Source: Neisseriales bacterium (GTDB lineage Bacteria; Pseudomonadota; Gammaproteobacteria; Burkholderiales; UBA11063). From it: DNA of 30,002 nt. The notes beneath the pieces are model-generated. The model was not told the DNA's origin. It saw only the letters and a list, made by a program, of their open reading frames with translations, and searched no databases. How positions within the stretch are numbered: the stretch's first letter is position 1; each line of letters begins with the position of its first letter. Shown one piece after another: positions 28,901 to 30,002 of this stretch. A program made the translations under genes and the position numbers. The stretch spans positions 1 through 30,002 of the forward strand of contig SSGY01000011.1 in NCBI GenBank assembly GCA_008017145.1, in the 5' to 3' direction.

Positions 28901-29386
28901 TATACCGTCAAGACCAGATATATTGTTATAGCGTGCTTGCTCGATGCCGATCTGCAGCAGTGAATTAATGCTGTACTGTGATGATTTAGTGGTAATATTG
29001 TCGATATTGTTAAAATTGAAAGCCAAACTACCCGCAACTGCACCTGCTGGAATATTTAATTTAACATTACATTGGCTATACGCGGCAATTATAGAGCAAG
29101 CAGCAGCACTAGCGGCATCAATAGTAGCCGCGCTACCGCTACCGATTAAATTTCCCAAGCTATAGTGTAAATTCTTGACTGGATAGTCTGTTGGGTTTTT
29201 AACTATTACATAGCCAGTAGCAGTTTCGGAGTTTTTGCTATAAATATTTTTAGGTGTGATAACCTGCAATGTCTCGATATTGCCATTCTCGTTATTCTCG
29301 TTGGGTGGACAGTTGCCACTGCCGCTACACGCGACTAAGCCAGCTATTGCTGGAATTAATAGACATTTTTTTAATACATTTTTCAT
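25988..29386 (-). CDS. Large outer-membrane-type lipoprotein with DUF1554 domain
   Basis: A 1132-residue surface-type protein. The N-terminus KKCLLIPAIAGLVAC has a lipobox L-V-A-C with Cys20 as likely lipid anchor, followed by a Ser-Gly-Asn-Pro linker. Then come several Ig-like beta-sandwich regions typical of bacterial choice-of-anchor or uncharacterised repeat modules, rich in Thr, Ser, Asn, Ala and Gly, interrupted near residue 365-385 by a Pro-Thr linker (TPTPSPTPTPPIPPAPTAG). Two modules share a Cys signature, G-C-x-G-V/A-T-M/L with T-C/S-C-x-D-x-Y-T. The last ~210 residues, with NYFLQIFISNTTHNGNF and CDHTFALYCVQQ, resemble DUF1554, a C-type-lectin-like domain best known from Leptospira surface proteins. 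Base composition is visibly more GC-rich than neighbours. AAGAAG lies 9 nt before the ATG. The role is probably surface binding, inferred only. Confidence 0.8.
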   Translation of the reverse strand: MKNVLKKCLLIPAIAGLVACSGSGNCPPNENNENGNIETLQVITPKNIYSKNSETATGYVIVKNPTDYPVKNLHYSLGNLIGSGSAATIDAASAAACSIIAAYSQCNVKLNIPAGAVAGSLAFNFNNIDNITTKSSQYSINSLLQIGIEQARYNNISGLDGITINYYHTIIAGIPYVLVNGLVASNNVGTFNNIVLVNNTGAIIPNQQLISGSVSSTQGSTFSILLPAPTGSGATQTFKVQTQVVGTDGSVISEETSTASNTLTTSTGIGIANMLPGAVYLTASNPQQIITFANTGDNIAQLQKLVASESNIEVTFTPQQLSSGATTSATLKLLNTTAAAQSGSMILNYNNGKGETEVAGDVNQNITPTPSPTPTPPIPPAPTAGLTTALSLDNDFFTTSAVGSVSRQLTITNSGSTTENNFVLTLPANFAISLGSSNSCTVTHGTSPATISNNLATAGSCTVTVTYTNATATAQAIGNISINYDYNNGTAAPTPATVAVNYRVTQSTANLSLTPSTTQNYGSIVSDNSALSSIISYTVTNSGDASASNLAFNFAGADSSLFHEVAGGSCFAGGSLSNASGSNSCTINTQFGTAPNGSAATPNKTANFNVGYTPYSGGATTNTADVALSGTVTAAPSANFTVAYSSTAFTSGTGTQTDQYQGYTNNSYIVTVTYTNNSNIAATGFITSSFTASDGFSKNTATSGTGCNGVTMTANGGTCSDTYTLNSADPGNHSLNLASITTSWTDSSGTHTNQDVPDAPTVYANLIAQTVEINVTSVTPSGFVSNTPLDGKNQSKPLALHYNTNNVSTATLSLTYQNSGTINATSFTSSIATLPTGWSQTTHGCDGATLNANNGTSCTDVYTFTSSPSTGVVALTKPDGTSYSTNFNINDVKLGWNSMAGNVSGQTPTTIAADSNTGGVVCTNYFLQIFISNTTHNGNFATESTNIGTGFVSGQPITNADALCANDSNKPNDGYTYKALLSYGNDTAAAVQGTNRFACGGTPTSAPCVGTNVTAGFDWVLRPGYVQYRSLNIANTSVVANTLADYGITSISARPGNFGISTSTWTGLSNASNYQWTSSTTSNCSGWSDSSANYTGIKGQSNSAPAAYSPIYSSSSLSCDHTFALYCVQQVP

Positions 29387-29653
29387 TGTAATAGCTTCTT
29401 AGACATTAGATTGAACACTGTCTGTTATAACATTAACTGTTTCTGTGCTAGTATTTCTAAATGAAATATATTCAACAGTAGCCGTTCCATAGAAGATAGC
29501 TTCTAATGAGATTTAAGTCAAATCTGTATTTTAACAATTTCACAGGGCTCAATTTAGAATGTGCTGTATTCCATTTTGAAAATATAGTTATCCCATCATT
29601 TATTGAGCGTAATATGTTAAAGTCTATGTCTCCTAATTTTGGTTGATAATAAA
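29387..29653. other. Intergenic region between lipoprotein and IS630 element
   Basis: This 267-nt AT-rich stretch separates two divergent genes and should hold the lipoprotein promoter and the left end of the IS630 element. A small hairpin TAGAAG / CTTCTA lies at 29490-29505. TAGCTTCT occurs both near 29392 and near 29498. I see no clear -35/-10 pair, no RNA gene, and cannot fix the terminal inverted repeat of the IS because the other end is outside. Confidence 0.4.
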
Positions 29654-30001
29654 ATGCACGGATACTCTCAAGACCTTCGCGATAAAGCAATGGAACTGTA
29701 TAAAACAGGTAATTACAATAAGAAAGAGTTAGCTGAGTTGCTCTCTTTAGGATATGCCACAATTCGTAGATGGTGTAACAGATATAATGAAACCGGAAGC
29801 TGTTTGATCATAAAACCTTTGAAGATAGGTAGACGGAATATTTTTACCGATAAGCAAGCAGTATTGGATTATTTACAAGAGCATCCAGATGCTGACGGTA
29901 TAGAGCTACGTAATCAATTAGCACCTAATGTTTCGCAAAGTTGTTTTTATAATACGCTTCATAGAATGGGTATTACATATAAAAAAAGAGGTAAATTATA
30001 A
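29654..30001 (+). mobile_element. IS630-family transposase, first reading frame (OrfA)
   Basis: The 115-codon frame encodes the DNA-binding part of an IS630/Tc1-type transposase: HGYSQDLRDKAMELYKTGNY, the helix-turn-helix KKELAELLSLGYATIRRWCN, RYNETGS, TDKQAVLDYLQEHPDADGIE and LAPNVSQSCFYNTLHRMGI. This layout is close to elements such as ISFtu1. The frame stops at 29999-30001, but a run of seven A followed by G (29981-29988) precedes the stop; many IS630 elements have the catalytic DDE part in a shifted frame. The minus-one frame closes at once (TAA), while the plus-one frame stays open to the window end, reading E-V-N-Y-K. The ATG at 29654 is preferred over an upstream TTG because the family begins with the M-x-x-Y-S pattern. 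The rest of the element lies outside. Confidence 0.85.
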
Positions 30002-30002
30002 A

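Noticed and set aside
29472..29762. 96-codon minus-strand frame overlapping the IS630 transposase start
   Set aside because: The plus-strand transposase with a clear helix-turn-helix explains the region; the antisense frame has no recognisable features.

Overview
This is a low-GC (mid-30s % by eye) proteobacterial chromosome segment made mostly of ordinary housekeeping genes. Three features point to the beta/gamma-proteobacterial border. pmbA and darP (yjgA) are divergent, zipA is present, and the DUF3141 and Bcr/CflA families occur. The ZipA-like protein has an extra central domain, which would fit a betaproteobacterium such as an AT-rich Neisseriales member. That placement is inference; no rRNA or tRNA is in the window to test it.

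Layout. (1) 1-3552: an insertion sequence running off the left edge has removed the 5' half of eutB. Behind it lies an otherwise intact, tightly overlapping ethanolamine cluster: eutC, an ethanolamine permease and a PduO-type cobalamin adenosyltransferase. (2) 3594-5912: convergent acs (acetyl-CoA synthetase), with a long leader region rich in inverted repeats. (3) 5912-9063: pmbA (minus strand) divergent from darP-zipA, which ends in a clear intrinsic terminator. (4) 9081-18697: a long plus-strand run of closely packed genes: a DUF3141 alpha/beta-hydrolase, ligA, a frameshifted GNAT acetyltransferase, coaX, a CNNM/CorC-type protein, gph, plsC, a nitroreductase and a small secreted protein. 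(5) 18682-21266: a promoter, purD and an MFS transporter that overlaps purD by 4 nt. (6) 21301-29386, minus strand: a giant lipoprotein with a C-terminal DUF1554 domain, then a tandem pair of paralogous LysR regulators followed by an 862-residue protein made almost entirely of ankyrin repeats. (7) 29654-30001: first reading frame of an IS630-family transposase at the right edge.

How the genes connect: ethanolamine uptake, EutBC (an adenosylcobalamin enzyme), the cofactor-making adenosyltransferase and Acs would form a route from ethanolamine via acetaldehyde and acetate to acetyl-CoA. The eutB break should disable it. The accessory, lineage-specific part is 21.3-29.4 kb. I do not see a clear new multi-gene system. 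The points most worth a second look are the IS-truncated eutB, the inverted repeats bracketing the acs promoter, the Glu-to-Ser change beside the LigA active-site lysine, the single-base frameshift in the GNAT gene, the two-repeat periodicity of the ankyrin protein with its LysR pair, and the DUF1554 lipoprotein.
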